From positions 248,001 through 312,000 of the forward strand of contig JASANG010003998.1 in the NCBI GenBank assembly GCA_030248215.1: 64,000 nucleotides of DNA. The letters are read 5' to 3'. Under the pieces are notes generated by a model, which was not told the origin of the DNA, ran no database searches, and saw nothing but the letters and a program-made list of their open reading frames with translations. Below, piece after piece: positions 46,474-58,044 of this stretch (positions are counted from its first letter, which is position 1; each line of letters opens with the position of its first letter). This DNA is from Enoplolaimus lenunculus (lineage: Eukaryota; Nematoda; Enoplea; Enoplida; Thoracostomopsidae). The translations under genes and the position numbers were made by a program.

Positions 46474-47190
46474 CAGTCCAGGGCTATAACTAGTAGTGAT
46501 GGGCATCGGATATTTTTTCATATCCAGATATCCGTTACTGTGTAAAAGTGACGCGCCGAGTTGAATTGCGTCATTATTGCGTTATATGGCTTGTTTAGCG
46601 CACCTAATTTCCTACCAATTTTTTGCTACGTAAAAGTTGATGTGCTTTACGGTACAGTGCCGTACGTACGGACGGCACCGGACGTCATCGGAAGTATACT
46701 GCCATCTGATTTCATTGTTTTGAGTTTATTTTGTTTCTCGCACAGGTATAAATTTAGTACATGACGGTGCGTGTTCGATGCAAAGACTTGGCTGGGTTAA
46801 CTTTAAGATGAACTAAAAATATGAAGTTGTAATTCTGCTGATAAATGTGTCGCTAATCCGAAATTTTTTGAATACTAATACGTTTCAGTAAAGAAATCAA
46901 GATTTTAAATCATCATGGAACAATTATGCAAGAATGTGATTTAATATTCTAACTGAGGTTTGGAAACAGTCCAGCTACTTTGATGGTGAAATCATGCAAA
47001 TTATTCCAAAAATTTTTTAGACAACAGCATTTCGGATATCCGGCGGATATCCGGATATCTGGATATCCGGTGCCCATCTATAATTACTAGTTTCAAGGAA
47101 ATCGCTTTCACCTGACAGCCCAGGCCTATAAAAGAAATCTCTTATAGCCCAGGGCTATCATGAGGTCGTTATTGTGAACGGCGCATTAAT
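46474..47190. mobile_element. Family I element I3 interrupted by element J
   Basis: The outer parts (cagtccagggctat on the left; ataaaagaaatctcttatag, agggctatca and gtgaacggcgca on the right) match I1. The middle (about 46498-47078) is element J. Confidence 0.55.
46498..47078. mobile_element. Element J: GATGGGC-ended insertion in I3
   Basis: About 580 bp with inverted ends gatgggcatcggatat and atatccggtgcccatc; the subterminal regions repeat gatatccg. The word actag occurs on both sides and may be a target duplication. No protein is recognised in the 67-codon frame inside. Confidence 0.65.
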
Positions 47191-48668
47191 AAGCGCCTTG
47201 CCAAGAAAACAATATAGCAGGTTTAAAATACAAAATCTTTATAATATATACCTGCATTTGCAACAAACACAAGTTTTCGGAACAATGTTTTTTCGAAAAA
47301 AGATTTACAATAGCGGAACTCGAATTTAAAGTTTTCAATAGAAAAGTGCCGGGGGTAGATTTTCAAATTTCAACAAGACCCTTCATGCATTTTGTGAAAT
47401 TTTTTGAGGTAGTGTAGCCATTAGGAAATACCCTGTGGCCAATAATAAATAGGACCAAAACAGTAGTTTATATTCCTTAAAACCTAGCATATAAATGCCA
47501 AGCCTATTTGTGTAGCCTAGCCTAGTCTACGCAAAAAATAGTTTGAAAACCTGATGCTTGTTCTATTGTAGTCCCATGGAAAACCAGTTCGTTCTTGATC
47601 TGTACATAGACCCTCTGGGATGAAAACTACTATATTGCTTGCAAATTATGTCGTTCAGCCAGCAGATATTAAAATTTTGGCAAATAAAAAACCAGGGACA
47701 AAACGTTTTTTGTGAGACTTTTAGCTTTAAAATTGTCCTTTGACTATTCCTGCTTTAAACAAATTACAAAGGCTTTGGAATACATAACTTAACCAATATT
47801 ACAAATAGCATTCATATTACATACTTGTGCAGAAAACGTACGTTAAAAGTTTTTACCTACATACACATATTATATAATGATAAAGAATGAAGAGCGCTTT
47901 TAATAGTTTTGTGCACGGTTGATTAGAATTTGACAGTTGTTTGGTGTGGGATCTAAAAGTGGCCAGGCTGCTACTGCAAGGAACGCACTTTCGTATCCCT
48001 CCCCCGAAGAGAGATAAAAGACCAAGACTTAATTTGGCGTTTGGCTTTTCGCTTGTTTGCTCGTTCCGCCCAACCTTGATTTTTCTGGACTCGCCTGTAT
48101 GCACACGCATCTTCATGAGCAACCGTATATAAGAACACAAAAAACCAAAGCTCCACTAGCATCCATTAAATTTGCCCGTGTCAAAACGGGTCCGTTGCTA
48201 AAAGGGTGTTTAGCGAAGCTCAGCCTCCGTGAAAAAATTTTGCCCACCCCCATTATTTCCAGACTTACTTGATGCGTCGAAAACCTTTGTATGAAAATTT
48301 TTTTAAATCCCCATAACAAAGTGTACACTTGACTACGGGCCTGGTCGAAAGTCACAGAAAACGAAACGCTTAGAACTTTAAAAATACGCTAGAAATAGCA
48401 CGGTAGGGTGACAGCGTATTTCAATATGGTGTTATAACGCTTCAATAGCAGTTATCGTTCGTGCTAAACAATTTAGCAAGCAGCTGTCTTTACTCGATAT
48501 TTTTAATATAGAGACTGTTTTTCGTCCAATAATAATTTGGAGCAGTTGTAGTCAGTACATTTAATTTTGTTTTGTAAACGATGCTTGCTATGAAATTGGG
48601 ATGAATAGCAGTTGTCGTTGCTTGAAGCAGAATATTTAATGCAAACGTCATTCGGTACACATTAACAG
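47191..48668 (+). other. Intron stretch with no recognised gene
   Basis: A slightly GC-richer patch at 47940-48350 carries overlapping frames of 60-95 codons on both strands; none is recognised. Confidence 0.4.
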
Positions 48669-48840
48669 TAATAGGTCATTTACGTTATAATGCGTACATC
48701 AATGTAATATAATGTCCCTCTCTTCCTTTGCCAGGAAGCCATTTTTCCGCACTTTCTAGTTTTCGCGTATACAACGTCAGCAGGTACTCATTTTGTTGTG
48801 AGGACAAACAATTGCCTCGAGTTACTTGAAAAGAAGGACT
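48669..48840. mobile_element. Family G fragment G6 (left end)
   Basis: Begins taataggtcatttacgttat, then gcgtaca and aatgtccctctcttcc, as in G1. The right end is not identified. Confidence 0.45.
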
Positions 48841-49041
48841 AGAAGAAATCTATAGATTACCGGTATAAAATATGCATATGCACACAAATTTTACACTTGT
48901 GTTGGTATATATTTTAATGTTTTAATAGTTTTACATCACATTTACTACTAACTCAAAGTTATCTGTAAAATTATTCCGAATGCAAAAACATTTTTAGAAA
49001 ACAGGTTCCGTTGGATCATTAAAATTTATTTAAATTTTCAG

Positions 49042-49155
49042 GCGAATCTCAAAGCTCTACTTCATCTGAAAAGTGTGCCTCGATTCGGCGGAATTTTGCC
49101 CATATGATTCAACTTAATAGATGCAGTATACGATATTATATGATTTGCGAATATT
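49042..49155 (+). CDS. Exon C3: C-terminal part of a CTLD (module 3)
   Basis: 38 codons, phase 1-1, between attttcag and gtgagc. The three Cys lie in EKCAS, NRCSI and the terminal MICEY. It is the only intact C exon between B3 and S4 and precedes S4 by 455 bp. Confidence 0.8.
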
Positions 49156-49610
49156 GTGAGCTTTGCGTGCAAAAGAACAAGAGTTTTGTAGCAGTAGCTA
49201 AGACTTCATTCCACGAAGCAGGATCAATTTTAGTGTTATTAATAAATGAAGGAAATCTGTCTTCATACATAAACCCAGGTTCGAAACAGTTGCGGGAGTC
49301 TTAAATCTCGCGTTCCGAATCTTAATCGGTGTAACTGGCGGATATGAGGACGGTTCACCCCACCCCAGGGCCCCTCTCAGTGATAAAAATCAAGATTTTG
49401 GATTTAGGTTAAACATTATAATGGCATTCGGCTTCTAGATGGCTTTGCTTGCAAGTTTTTTCGACTATTACATTTCTCGTGGCCCCCGTTTTGTTAACTT
49501 TAGAACTCTGTTCTACTGTCGATATGTATTGACTGTCCTCTATAGCTATAGTAAAAAATTGTTTGAGAAGTAACACGGCTCATGAAAATAACACAAACTA
49601 ATTTCTTTAG

Positions 49611-49811
49611 ATATGCCGTGTTCTAAACAAGAATGCCAAAAGATTAACATTCAGAATGGTATTGTAACTTATTCTGCGACTCCTTTGGTCAATGGTACTT
49701 ACGCAGACGTCACTTGTGATGCTTCATATCAATTGGTTGGTTCAACACACGTTACTTGTAACGCGACGTTTCAATGGAACGAAGTTGTACCAAAGTGCTT
49801 ACCGCTTTGTT
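49611..49811 (+). CDS. Exon S4: sushi (CCP) domain
   Basis: 201 nt, phase 1-1, between tctttag and gtaaga. Core Cys are in QEC, VTCD, VTCN and PKC; GIVTYS and FQWNEVVP are typical; extra flanking Cys are in MPC and PLC. Two NxT sites may be N-glycosylated. It is followed at once by a decayed A-like exon; the next intact A exon is A5 at 54.8 kb. Confidence 0.9.
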
Positions 49812-49857
49812 GTAAGATTTTCTCACACTTTCTTTCATGAATTTTTTTGTTTTCAGT

Positions 49858-50118
49858 ATTTTTGTTAACGGCAAATTTAAACGCGTTGAAATTATTCTGG
49901 GAAAGAAACCAAAGGAATTTTGCATTTCAGCTATGTCTTTGTCGACTACATTATGGAGCATACACGTTATACTGTGTACACGACTTTGAAAATTTGTACC
50001 ATGTTTTAGGACACCCTACTCTGTGCTTCGGAGTTTTCAAATTAGGACATTCAAAACTCCACAAGATTAGGCTAGCAGCTGTGCGACCAATCCCATGCTA
50101 TACAAACAGTATGTGCAT
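49858..50118 (+). pseudogene. A-type CTLD exon without an in-phase donor (A4x)
   Basis: Downstream of S4, a frame reads LCRLHYGAYTLYCVHDFENL, then PTLCFGVFKLG. The 16-residue spacing between its last two Cys equals that of A3, A5 and A6. The acceptor could be gttttcag (49857, phase 1) or catttcag (49929). The next gtatgt donor would leave phase 1 instead of 0, and no B or C partner was found before A5. It is probably a decayed duplicate. Confidence 0.45.
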
Positions 50119-50164
50119 TTCCATTCTTTTGCATACCGTGATTGTATCTTGTCAACTGTTGTAG

Positions 50165-51530
50165 TTACCAACTACTGTTTTGTCCTTAGTCTATTCGAAG
50201 GGACTCTATTGTTTAGTTGATTAAAAATATAGAATATTAAGAGGGAGTATGAAACAGGTAGTGGTAACCCTGTTATGTCCAACAGCGAATATTGTTATGG
50301 CTAATACCAACGGGTACCTCTGCGGACGAATCCGAGTGGTATCCCTCACGGGTGTTCATGGCCGTGGATCTACCTAGTAAGCCAACGTGTCCAGAGGATG
50401 ATGGTCCCCCAGGCGTGACATTGGGTTTGAGAGTCACAAATTTCCGACGTCGTCGTGCGCCTAAGCTCTCATGAACACTCGCATGCGAGGCTAGGTCGCA
50501 CCCCCAACAATGAGATTTACTTCATGGTTATTATTTCAACGGTGTGACTGCAGATATTTTTCACCGTTAAACGTTGAAGGCTTTGTGCCTGGGCTCTGGT
50601 AAACACTTGGTCTCGCTCTGAGGTTGGTTGTGTTCATCGGATGATCCATTGCAATCCTGAAAAATTTTAGTCTCTAGGCTATTAGCCCGTTTTACTAAAA
50701 GGCGGATCGATCCATGCCTCTGAGGTTTTATTTTAAATTGGGCAGCCTAGATTCAGTATGGCCTACCTCGTGCAAGACTACCTAAGCTATTGCCTGACAC
50801 ATGCCTGCGATATTAAAAAGTTATTCCGACAGACCAATCCATTAGCAGATATTTTGCCAGAAGGTCCTGTTATGATAACCTAGGCTCAATGTTTAACAGT
50901 TTCCGTTCTACCTTGATAACAGCCGGCAAAGATACAACGGCAGAAATACGAAAGCACAACAATTTAAAACTGCAGATGAAACATGTATGAATATAGATTT
51001 TGCAAACTATTAAGCTTACAGCTCGAAGTAAAATGGATAAGGACAGCTTCAACTAAATTCTGCATATTCCTAAGATCTCCAACATAAAATTTCGGCCTAG
51101 CCTAAGAAACACATATTCAAAATACGGTCGGTCAACCGAAGGGATCAGGAGTTGGTCAGCGCCAGGCAATTCTAAGACTGTCATACAAATGGTCACAGAA
51201 AAGAGTGTCGCCCCCATACACGCGTACGCTACCATCAGGAAACAGGTCACAGTCTCTGTAAAACCGACATTCGCGCTTAAGCTCAACACCAGTACGCATT
51301 ACTATCTGCGCAGGTCGCACGGAACTGTGTGTTGGAAACGTCCGTAGCTCTTTAAATATCCATTTCTAACGCCAAGTCATGGTGTTTTTCTCACTCCGAA
51401 GGGTGTACTGCGTCAAACGATGCCACTCTTAGCATTATACTTCAATATTTACATTTTTGCATTCTTGACAGGTCGGCTCGTTAATGCCTTACAGTCGGAA
51501 ATTTAAACCTTGAATCAGTCATAACTTTTT
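50165..51530 (+). other. Intron with a dispersed GC-richer repeat
   Basis: About 50310-50525 matches the repeat at 4858-5015 in part. A G-family-like agtctattcgaagggactc word lies at about 50189. Minus-strand frames at 50870-51289 are not recognised. Confidence 0.4.
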
Positions 51531-51539
51531 AAGTATTGG

Positions 51540-52340
51540 TTTCCGGACGGCGGTCAGGGTGGTTTTCTTGTTTACTACGATGCGCTAAATCCGATAGGGC
51601 CGGTTCCGACCCTAGAACCCGGGAATCGTGATTTTGCATTTTTGGACCTGGAATCCGTAACGTGTTACACCTAAAATTGCGAAAACTTCAAAAGCTCATA
51701 GATTTTAATGATTTATCTCAGACTCCCGGCCAGGGTGGTTTTCTTAATCAGCGTCAAGAACTGCATCGAATGATACTAACCTCGATGCTCAACTCCAAAA
51801 GTTATATCTAGGCATTTTTCGATCTCAAGTCCGTAAAATTTACATGCAAAATTTCAAAAACTACAAATGCTGATAACTCTCGAACAAATTATTTCCGACC
51901 CTCGGTCAGGGTGGTTTTCTTACTCAGCTCCTAGGCTCTATAGAATGGTAGGGGTCTCGACTACGGATCTCAAAATTCGCATCCATTTCTCGACCTGGGA
52001 TCCGTAAACTCGTACACGTAAAATTTTTAAAACATAAAAAGGCCAAAACTTTTGATCGAGAAAACGGAGACCCATCAGGGTGGTTTTCTTACTCAGCTCG
52101 ATGAGCTGCGTCGAATGATATGGGTCTATACGTTTGATTCTATAATTGGTGTTTTTGCATTTTTCACCCTGGGATCCGTAAAATTTTACACGTAATTTTG
52201 GAAGACTTTATGGGGCGATAACTTTCGAAGGAAAGGTCCCAGACCCCTGGTCAGGCTATTTTTATTGCTCAGGGCAATGAGCTCTACTATATGGCATGGG
52301 TCCTGTGGATATACCTAAAAATCTCGTAAAGTTCTGCAGG
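51540..52340. repeat. About 174-bp tandem array, five copies
   Basis: The anchor tcagggtggttttctta or a variant recurs near 51555, 51730, 51905, 52075 and, diverged, 52252. Each unit also has gaatgat, gacctgggatccgtaaa and cacgtaaaatttt. The units are well diverged from each other, so the array is old. Confidence 0.85.
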
Positions 52341-53292
52341 TAAGTCATTAAACATTGTCGCAAGCCCTAGGTTTTCCAGCCGGGCCGTACGCTGACCTGA
52401 CAAGTGACAAAACATATTTCTAGCACGACAGGCGGGCCAAGGTTTGAGATGGAACTCACTAATTTCAAGCCTACAAGCTACAGCTCTGAACTAGTCTAAT
52501 CCCGTTCCAACAAGACAGCCATGTGCGCCCTCTCGTCCTCCCGTGCTTAACACCGGCGTCTTCAGAACCCTCCTGAACCTGATTCCTTTTCTCCTTATGC
52601 AAAATCTTATCTTCCTCTGCCAGCACATACCTCCACTAAACAACCGTAATGGGCCTGTTCTTACGTTATCGCCACGAAATTTGAAGCCAGAGTTAAGGTG
52701 TATGATTAAAGACGAAAAGGTAGTAGTAATGGCGACACCATACAAACGATTATACAAAATAAAACATTGAAGATAATAGCATACGCATAAGACAATTAAT
52801 AAGAAAATACCAGCATACATAGGATACTGTGATCTCCTGATCCGGTACTCATGTCTAATCCAGAGAGGAACCATTCCTCATTTTCATCTAATTCATGTGG
52901 CTTCACGTTGCTTACACAATCACCCCTTTTTCGAACAATCTCCTTGAATTATATCCAACCCCCTTGGTAAACTGCAAGATCGTCGAACTGTTTCACAAGC
53001 AATAGGGGTCTTGAAAGGGTAAAGGGGGAGCAGTGCAAAATTCAACCTCTTCAACACATGACTAATAGAATAAAGATTGCTAGGGTATTCTGGAGCTATA
53101 GCATTAAGGCTCTGTTCAATCAAGGACCAGCAACCGTGATCATACAAAAAACACACCCAGTGCTAGCAATTAAACCTGCCACAAACATACGTATATGGGT
53201 ATGGCATATGAAAAACGCAGGAACAACTAATATATACTTAGTGATGGCGACAGCAACAAAACATGACGGCGACAATATCGATCCACCATTAT
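52341..53292 (+). other. Intron stretch with unrecognised frames
   Basis: Contains a 127-codon minus-strand frame (52491-52874) and a 93-codon plus-strand frame (53058-53339). Neither shows a motif I know; they may belong to an old element. Confidence 0.35.
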
Positions 53293-53579
53293 CCATGGGT
53301 CATTACGGTGTTTGCAACTCACTAAAGAACCTCGATTAAAAGGAATAAAAAGTGTCCATGACAATATAATACTATCATAATGTCCCATATACTGCTCAAA
53401 CAGTACCTAAAATGTCCTTACTCCCTCCGAAGGGAATTCTACCAAAATGCATTTGCTATGCACAGAATTTCTGCTGTCAGTATGGGTTCCGGCAGTACTA
53501 TTTTGCACTGTTCTTGAAAGGAGGTGTGTGGACAAAATTTTGAATTGCTGTACACAGTATAACGTGAATGATCCATTAC
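53293..53579. mobile_element. Family G element G7
   Basis: Ends atgggtcattacggtgtt and aacgtgaatgatccatta are inverted relatives. The interior has gtccttactccctccgaagg. Non-coding, about 290 bp. Confidence 0.55.
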
Positions 53580-54045
53580 AATTAATATTGTTAAGTAATA
53601 GTTTACATGTGAAACGTTTCGTTTTTCACGACATGTTTTCGTTTTTGTTATTTTAACAAAAAAACAGCACTATCTTTATATGACACATGATGATCAATGT
53701 ATCATGTTAAATATTTTAGTTGTTAATCTATTGTACTGAAAAATATGCATAATTTTGCCGTTGCTGATCACCGATTCTTTTTCCAATGTGAAACCCTCAG
53801 ATTGAATCTGGATTTATACTTGTTACAAGTAGGTATTCGATCGAAATTACACCTTTTAGAACTTTTACCAACGCTTAATAAAGCGCCGTAAATTGCACAT
53901 TGGACATTTTGCGCTCGAGTAAAGCATGCTACCATACTCCATACGTTCGATTTCACAACTTCTTATCCAGTGTAGGTGCAAATATGATTGTACATATATT
54001 TTCATCACAAGATATCAATTTTCTGTGCTTCAGTTGTCCAATGAA

Positions 54046-54739
54046 TGCGATTCACGTTATAATGGTGCAGCTAGGTCGCGTGTTGCACGTTCTATATACT
54101 GGGTAACTTTTTGTCTACGATGTAACCCAATATATTCCAAAAACAGTGGTTTTCTGCTAACACCGCGTATCGGTCACGTTTAGTTTTTCAATATCATATA
54201 ATATTACCTACATCGTCTGTCAATATTATATGATCATTTTAAAAACGTCCACTTAGTCGGTTTCATAACCATGTTTGCGTATGGCAAAGTATCAATTGAT
54301 ACTAACAGACATGTGCCGTTAGTATCATATGATATTACGAGACAATGAGAATAACAATACTAATATGGCGGGAATTTAAATTTTGGAAGGAAATTTTAAA
54401 ATTTGGCGGGAAAATTATTTTTCGGGAAAATTTAATTTTGGCGGAAAATTTAAATTTTGACGCGAAAATTAAAAAAATTTGCAGGAAAATTTAAATTTTG
54501 GAGGGAATATTCAAATTTTGGCGGATATTCATCAATATGTCTGTTTGTCTCACGTGACATTCAAACACTTGCATGTTGAGATAACCTGTATACCCGCGCT
54601 TTGTACAGCAATATCACATGATATTCGACTTTTGTCTGTCCGTATCATATGCATATGATGGTAACAAAAATTTATGCTGATATCGAAACAACATGTGACA
54701 AAACGTGACTCGGCTGCCCCAGTTAACGTGAACCCCGCA
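54046..54739 (-). mobile_element. Family H element H6 with a GGGAAAATT array
   Basis: Ends tgcgattcacgttataatgg and ccagttaacgtgaaccccgca. An array of ggcgggaaaatt-like units lies at 54365-54530, and CATATG palindromes flank it. It is the reverse-orientation sister of H4. No clear target duplication. It ends 85 bp before exon A5. Confidence 0.8.
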
Positions 54740-54824
54740 TGACATGTTAATCTAAGCTTCAAAAATGGGTTCAGTCGTAAAATATTCAGTTTTACTTTAC
54801 TTAATGTTAAATTGAAAATTGCAG

Positions 54825-55015
54825 CAGCGCGAGCAACGGAGTGCAATGCTCGTGTATACAGGAATCATTTTGCTACCGCCGACAAAATCTGCTACAACGG
54901 GGTGAATCTAGGTTATTATTACGATCTTGCGTTGGATTATTGTTTGCTCCAAGGTGGATGGCTTTTTGTACCACGAAATTTTGATGCTGTTTATTCAGCA
55001 GCAGTGATTGGCCGG
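54825..55015 (+). CDS. Exon A5: N-terminal half of a CTLD (module 4)
   Basis: After attgcag and before gtaatt, phase 1-0 (a second AG three bases later would also keep phase). Cys occur in TEC, KIC and DYC with 16 residues between the last two, followed by LQGGWLFVPRNFDA. B5 follows after 336 bp. Confidence 0.85.
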
Positions 55016-55351
55016 GTAATTTGGTTGTTTACGTAGTCAGTTTAAACCATTTTAGTGAAGCCTCTCAAGGCCTAAATTTTAAATTAAAACCAAGTGACAG
55101 GGTTTATTTCTGGGAAACTCAATTGAAAAAAGTTGCCTTCAGAACTTGTGTATTATAGTTGTGCTGAATGTTTGCAATTTGTATACTTTTATTCAGCAAA
55201 CTGCAGTTTGCGTTTGAAAACATTGTGCGCACAAAACCAAAAAGTTTCAGCTTCTGGACGCTACATGTCCCAATAATTATCCAGTAAAAACATGTTTGAA
55301 ATAATGATTTTTTATATCCCGTACCCATGAATAGCTATTACGTTCATTCAG

Positions 55352-55508
55352 ACATGGGGCTGTGCAAACGGAGATGCTTGTCATTTGGGCACAAGCGGAG
55401 TGCGAGTAACAAACGCTGCTTACGAGTTGAGCAATTACGCGAGCTATTTCGATGTAAATCAACGACGTTGGATATTCTTGAATGAAACTTACGCAGCACA
55501 AATTAATT
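55352..55508 (+). CDS. Exon B5: middle part of a CTLD (module 4)
   Basis: Between cattcag and gtgagt, phase 0-1. It begins TWGCANGDACHLG with the B-type Cys pair; the Asn-Gly of its sisters is replaced by Ser-Gly. It ends FLNETYAAQIN, aligned with the LDQT region of B0 and B1. Confidence 0.85.
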
Positions 55509-55984
55509 GTGAGTTGTGCCAAAAAAACTGCAAGGGAACGGTGTATTTGAATTTTCACGACAAATTGTAGGATCCATTGCATCAGATTAGAATAGAGTAG
55601 CTGGATTGCAAAGATACGTATTGTGTTCGATTTTAGCATAAGTCGAGATTTTACTTAGACTATGTAGTTTTGACTTAAAGTAGTGTTTTTAAATGTTGCT
55701 TGTCCAAAAAATAACCTATACCACAAACCGACAATAATTAACATACAACCTTGAGCTTTCATTCTTGCTTATATTGTATAAATGTGATGTTAACTTGAAT
55801 GTCGATCTATTAAGTCATATCATTGCGACTTATCCTTTGTCACTAAATTTTTCCTAAGTATCCGTAAAAAATAACGTCCCTGATTCAGTCCAAGATCAGT
55901 GATTCTATCAAATCATATATATCGCATTCGCTGTAAAGTCATATGTGTACTAGCTCTAAAAGCTAGTTGTGTACTGTGTTTTAG

Positions 55985-56095
55985 ATATAACAACAATTCC
56001 TGGCAGTGGTAGGTGTCTGTACACGAAGGCAAGAACTTACAATACTCAATATACACAGTTATGCACTACAGCGCGAGCATTTATATGTGAAATTT
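55985..56095 (+). CDS. Exon C5: C-terminal part of a CTLD (module 4)
   Basis: 37 codons, phase 1-1, between gttttag and gtaaga. Cys occur in GRCLY, QLCTT and the terminal FICEI. The module A5-B5-C5 is the most compact in the window (1.3 kb). Confidence 0.85.
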
Positions 56096-56931
56096 GTAAG
56101 AATTCTTACTAAATGGTTGTGGTGGTAAGAGCAGGTGATATACAAATATTACAAACTGTCAAAATTTAATTAATATTTTATTGTATTCGTAGAAAAGTTG
56201 GTCCTAGCAGTGGCTTATAAAGTATTTGTTTATGCGGCAGTTCTCAGCAGGTAAAAGTTTAACCTGAGGTTGATAGCTATGTATTTGATCTCTCACGAAT
56301 GTAAAAAATATCAGGGCACTATAGTCGATTTCGCGTCTTTTTGCAGAGCATGAATAAAGCATTATTTCGAACATTCAATAAAAGGCAACGTATTGTCATC
56401 ATTATTCGGGCAAATCGGTCCACAAACATGCCCTGTTTCGATAAGTCAATGTTTCTCCATAACAATAACTTTGGCGTTCGCTATTGAAAAATGCCATTTT
56501 AGAAACTATACACAAAACTTGTCTGGAAATTTCCATGTACTATCCTAAATTTTCAAGACTAAAAATTTTTAAGACTAAAATGTCTGTAATATCAGGCAAT
56601 ATTTTTACAAAGCGCAGAACTTCGTGTCTGAAATAATTAAAACATTGATTGAACTTAGTCTCTTCCAGCCTAAGTTTACGTTCAGGTTTTAAAATTGTGA
56701 ATTTCGTTCAGTTTTATCTCCGTAACAGTAGATTAAGCGTATTCCTAAGCCTAAGGCTAAGCCTAAGCGTTGCAAAATCGTATCTCTAAGCCTGTTGTTT
56801 GGTTATACTTAATCAAACAAAAACCAAGGGCGGTATGACATTGTACTAAGAACGTGGTGACTTCTTTCGTGAAGGCAAAAGTTGAAACTCTGTATCGCAT
56901 TGAGTTTTAATTGATATGCTGCATTTTTCAG
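56096..56931 (+). other. Intron between C5 and S5
   Basis: Short CCTAAG-type repeat at 56743-56780 (cctaagcctaaggctaagcc). Nothing else is recognised. Confidence 0.5.
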
Positions 56932-57129
56932 TTACTGATTGCGTTTACGATTGCCCTACATTTACCGTACTGAGTGGAACAGTAAGCTACAACGCGACTG
57001 AACGTATCGCAGGTACAACTGCAGCAACAGCATGCAACGGTGGATATACGTTGATTGGCGCTAAGACGCGTGATTGTGGCACAGACGGAAATTGGATTCA
57101 AGACCTGCCTGAGTGTCTGCCATTTTGCA
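56932..57129 (+). CDS. Exon S5: sushi (CCP) domain
   Basis: 198 nt, phase 1-1, between ttttcag and gtaaga. Core Cys are in YDC, TACN, RDCG and PEC; GTVSYN and GNWIQDLPEC are typical; extra flanking Cys are in TDC and PFC. A6 follows after 211 bp. Confidence 0.9.
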
Positions 57130-57194
57130 GTAAGAAAGCAATTGCAATTGGTCTGCATTGTCCAGCAATTGCGTTTTCTTTGGTTATTTTTGGA

Positions 57195-57280
57195 AACAAT
57201 AAAACTAGACTTAGGACCTCGTACGTGGGGACAATTTTTTACAGTAGCGTAGACATTATAACATGAATGACCCATTATTA
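57195..57280. mobile_element. Family G fragment G8 (right end)
   Basis: The words ggggacaattttttacag and acatgaatgacccatta are those of a G-family right end, inside the short S5-A6 intron. Confidence 0.5.
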
Positions 57281-57340
57281 AAATATTCAAAATTTTAACC
57301 ACTGTTGCACGTTCCCCTGAACACTAATAAAATATTTTAG

Positions 57341-57534
57341 CTCAGTCGGATCCAAGAACAACGGACTGTGCAACTATGGGAGCATACGCAGCGTTCGGTG
57401 GCGACTACTGCTATCACACGATTGGAGCAGGTCGAGTGTACGAAGAGGGAATGTTTCATTGCAATCAGTTTGGTGGAACATTAGCAATTATGCGCCATGT
57501 CAGTCATCATCTTGCCGTTATTGATCTATTTAGC
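57341..57534 (+). CDS. Exon A6: N-terminal half of a CTLD (module 5)
   Basis: Between attttag and gtaagt, phase 1-0. Cys occur in TDC, DYC and FHC with 16 residues between the last two, followed by NQFGGTLAIMRHVSHHLAV, a typical CTLD segment. B6 lies 3.7 kb further on, beyond G9 and a LINE relic. Confidence 0.9.
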
Positions 57535-57663
57535 GTAAGTTGTTTGAAGTTTTCGCTACCGCCGTCGAACTGTGACTTTGACTTCTGTTCTCCCTCGCGG
57601 CAATCTTCAACGCATTACACATAGATACAACAAAATTTCTTGAAACTCTCTGTCATAATGAGT

Positions 57664-58044
57664 TATGTGTCATCCACATTAAAATGCACGCACATTTGTA
57701 AAAAAATGTCCCTCCCTTTTGGGTGGCCATGTTGTTCCTACCCACTCTCTTTATACACTGTCTGAGATGTCAATATGTCATTGTCTGAAGATTTATACAA
57801 TGAATATGCTCTGCGCCTAAATATATACTTGTCCTGACATCATTATCGGGAACTGTTATTGTCCATAGTCTCTCAGAAGGGACACAATTTTTTGCGTTGA
57901 ATGATGCGTGTGAATATGTGTGCACAGCGTGTCTTTTTAAATGTGTGCGCGTGTGCTAACATAATGTCCTGACATCCTACAGACAACATGTATTTGGAAC
58001 ATTTATTACATTGGCGCGTGCATTTTAACGTGGATGACCCATTA
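57664..58044. mobile_element. Family G element G9
   Basis: About 380 bp with inverted ends GTCATCCACATTAAAATGC and gcattttaacgtggatgac. Very similar to the left three-quarters of G1, including gtccctcccttttgggtg; compared with G1 it lacks a roughly 110-bp stretch near the right end. Confidence 0.8.

Noticed and set aside
52491-52874. 127-codon minus-strand frame
   Set aside because: One hydrophobic segment but no family resemblance, splice context or neighbour to support it.
50119-54824. B and C exons to complete the module begun by S4 and the orphan A-type exon
   Set aside because: I looked for Cys-x3/5-Cys...Asn-Gly and a terminal CE with suitable splice sites and found none; the chain S4 to A5 is consistent without them.
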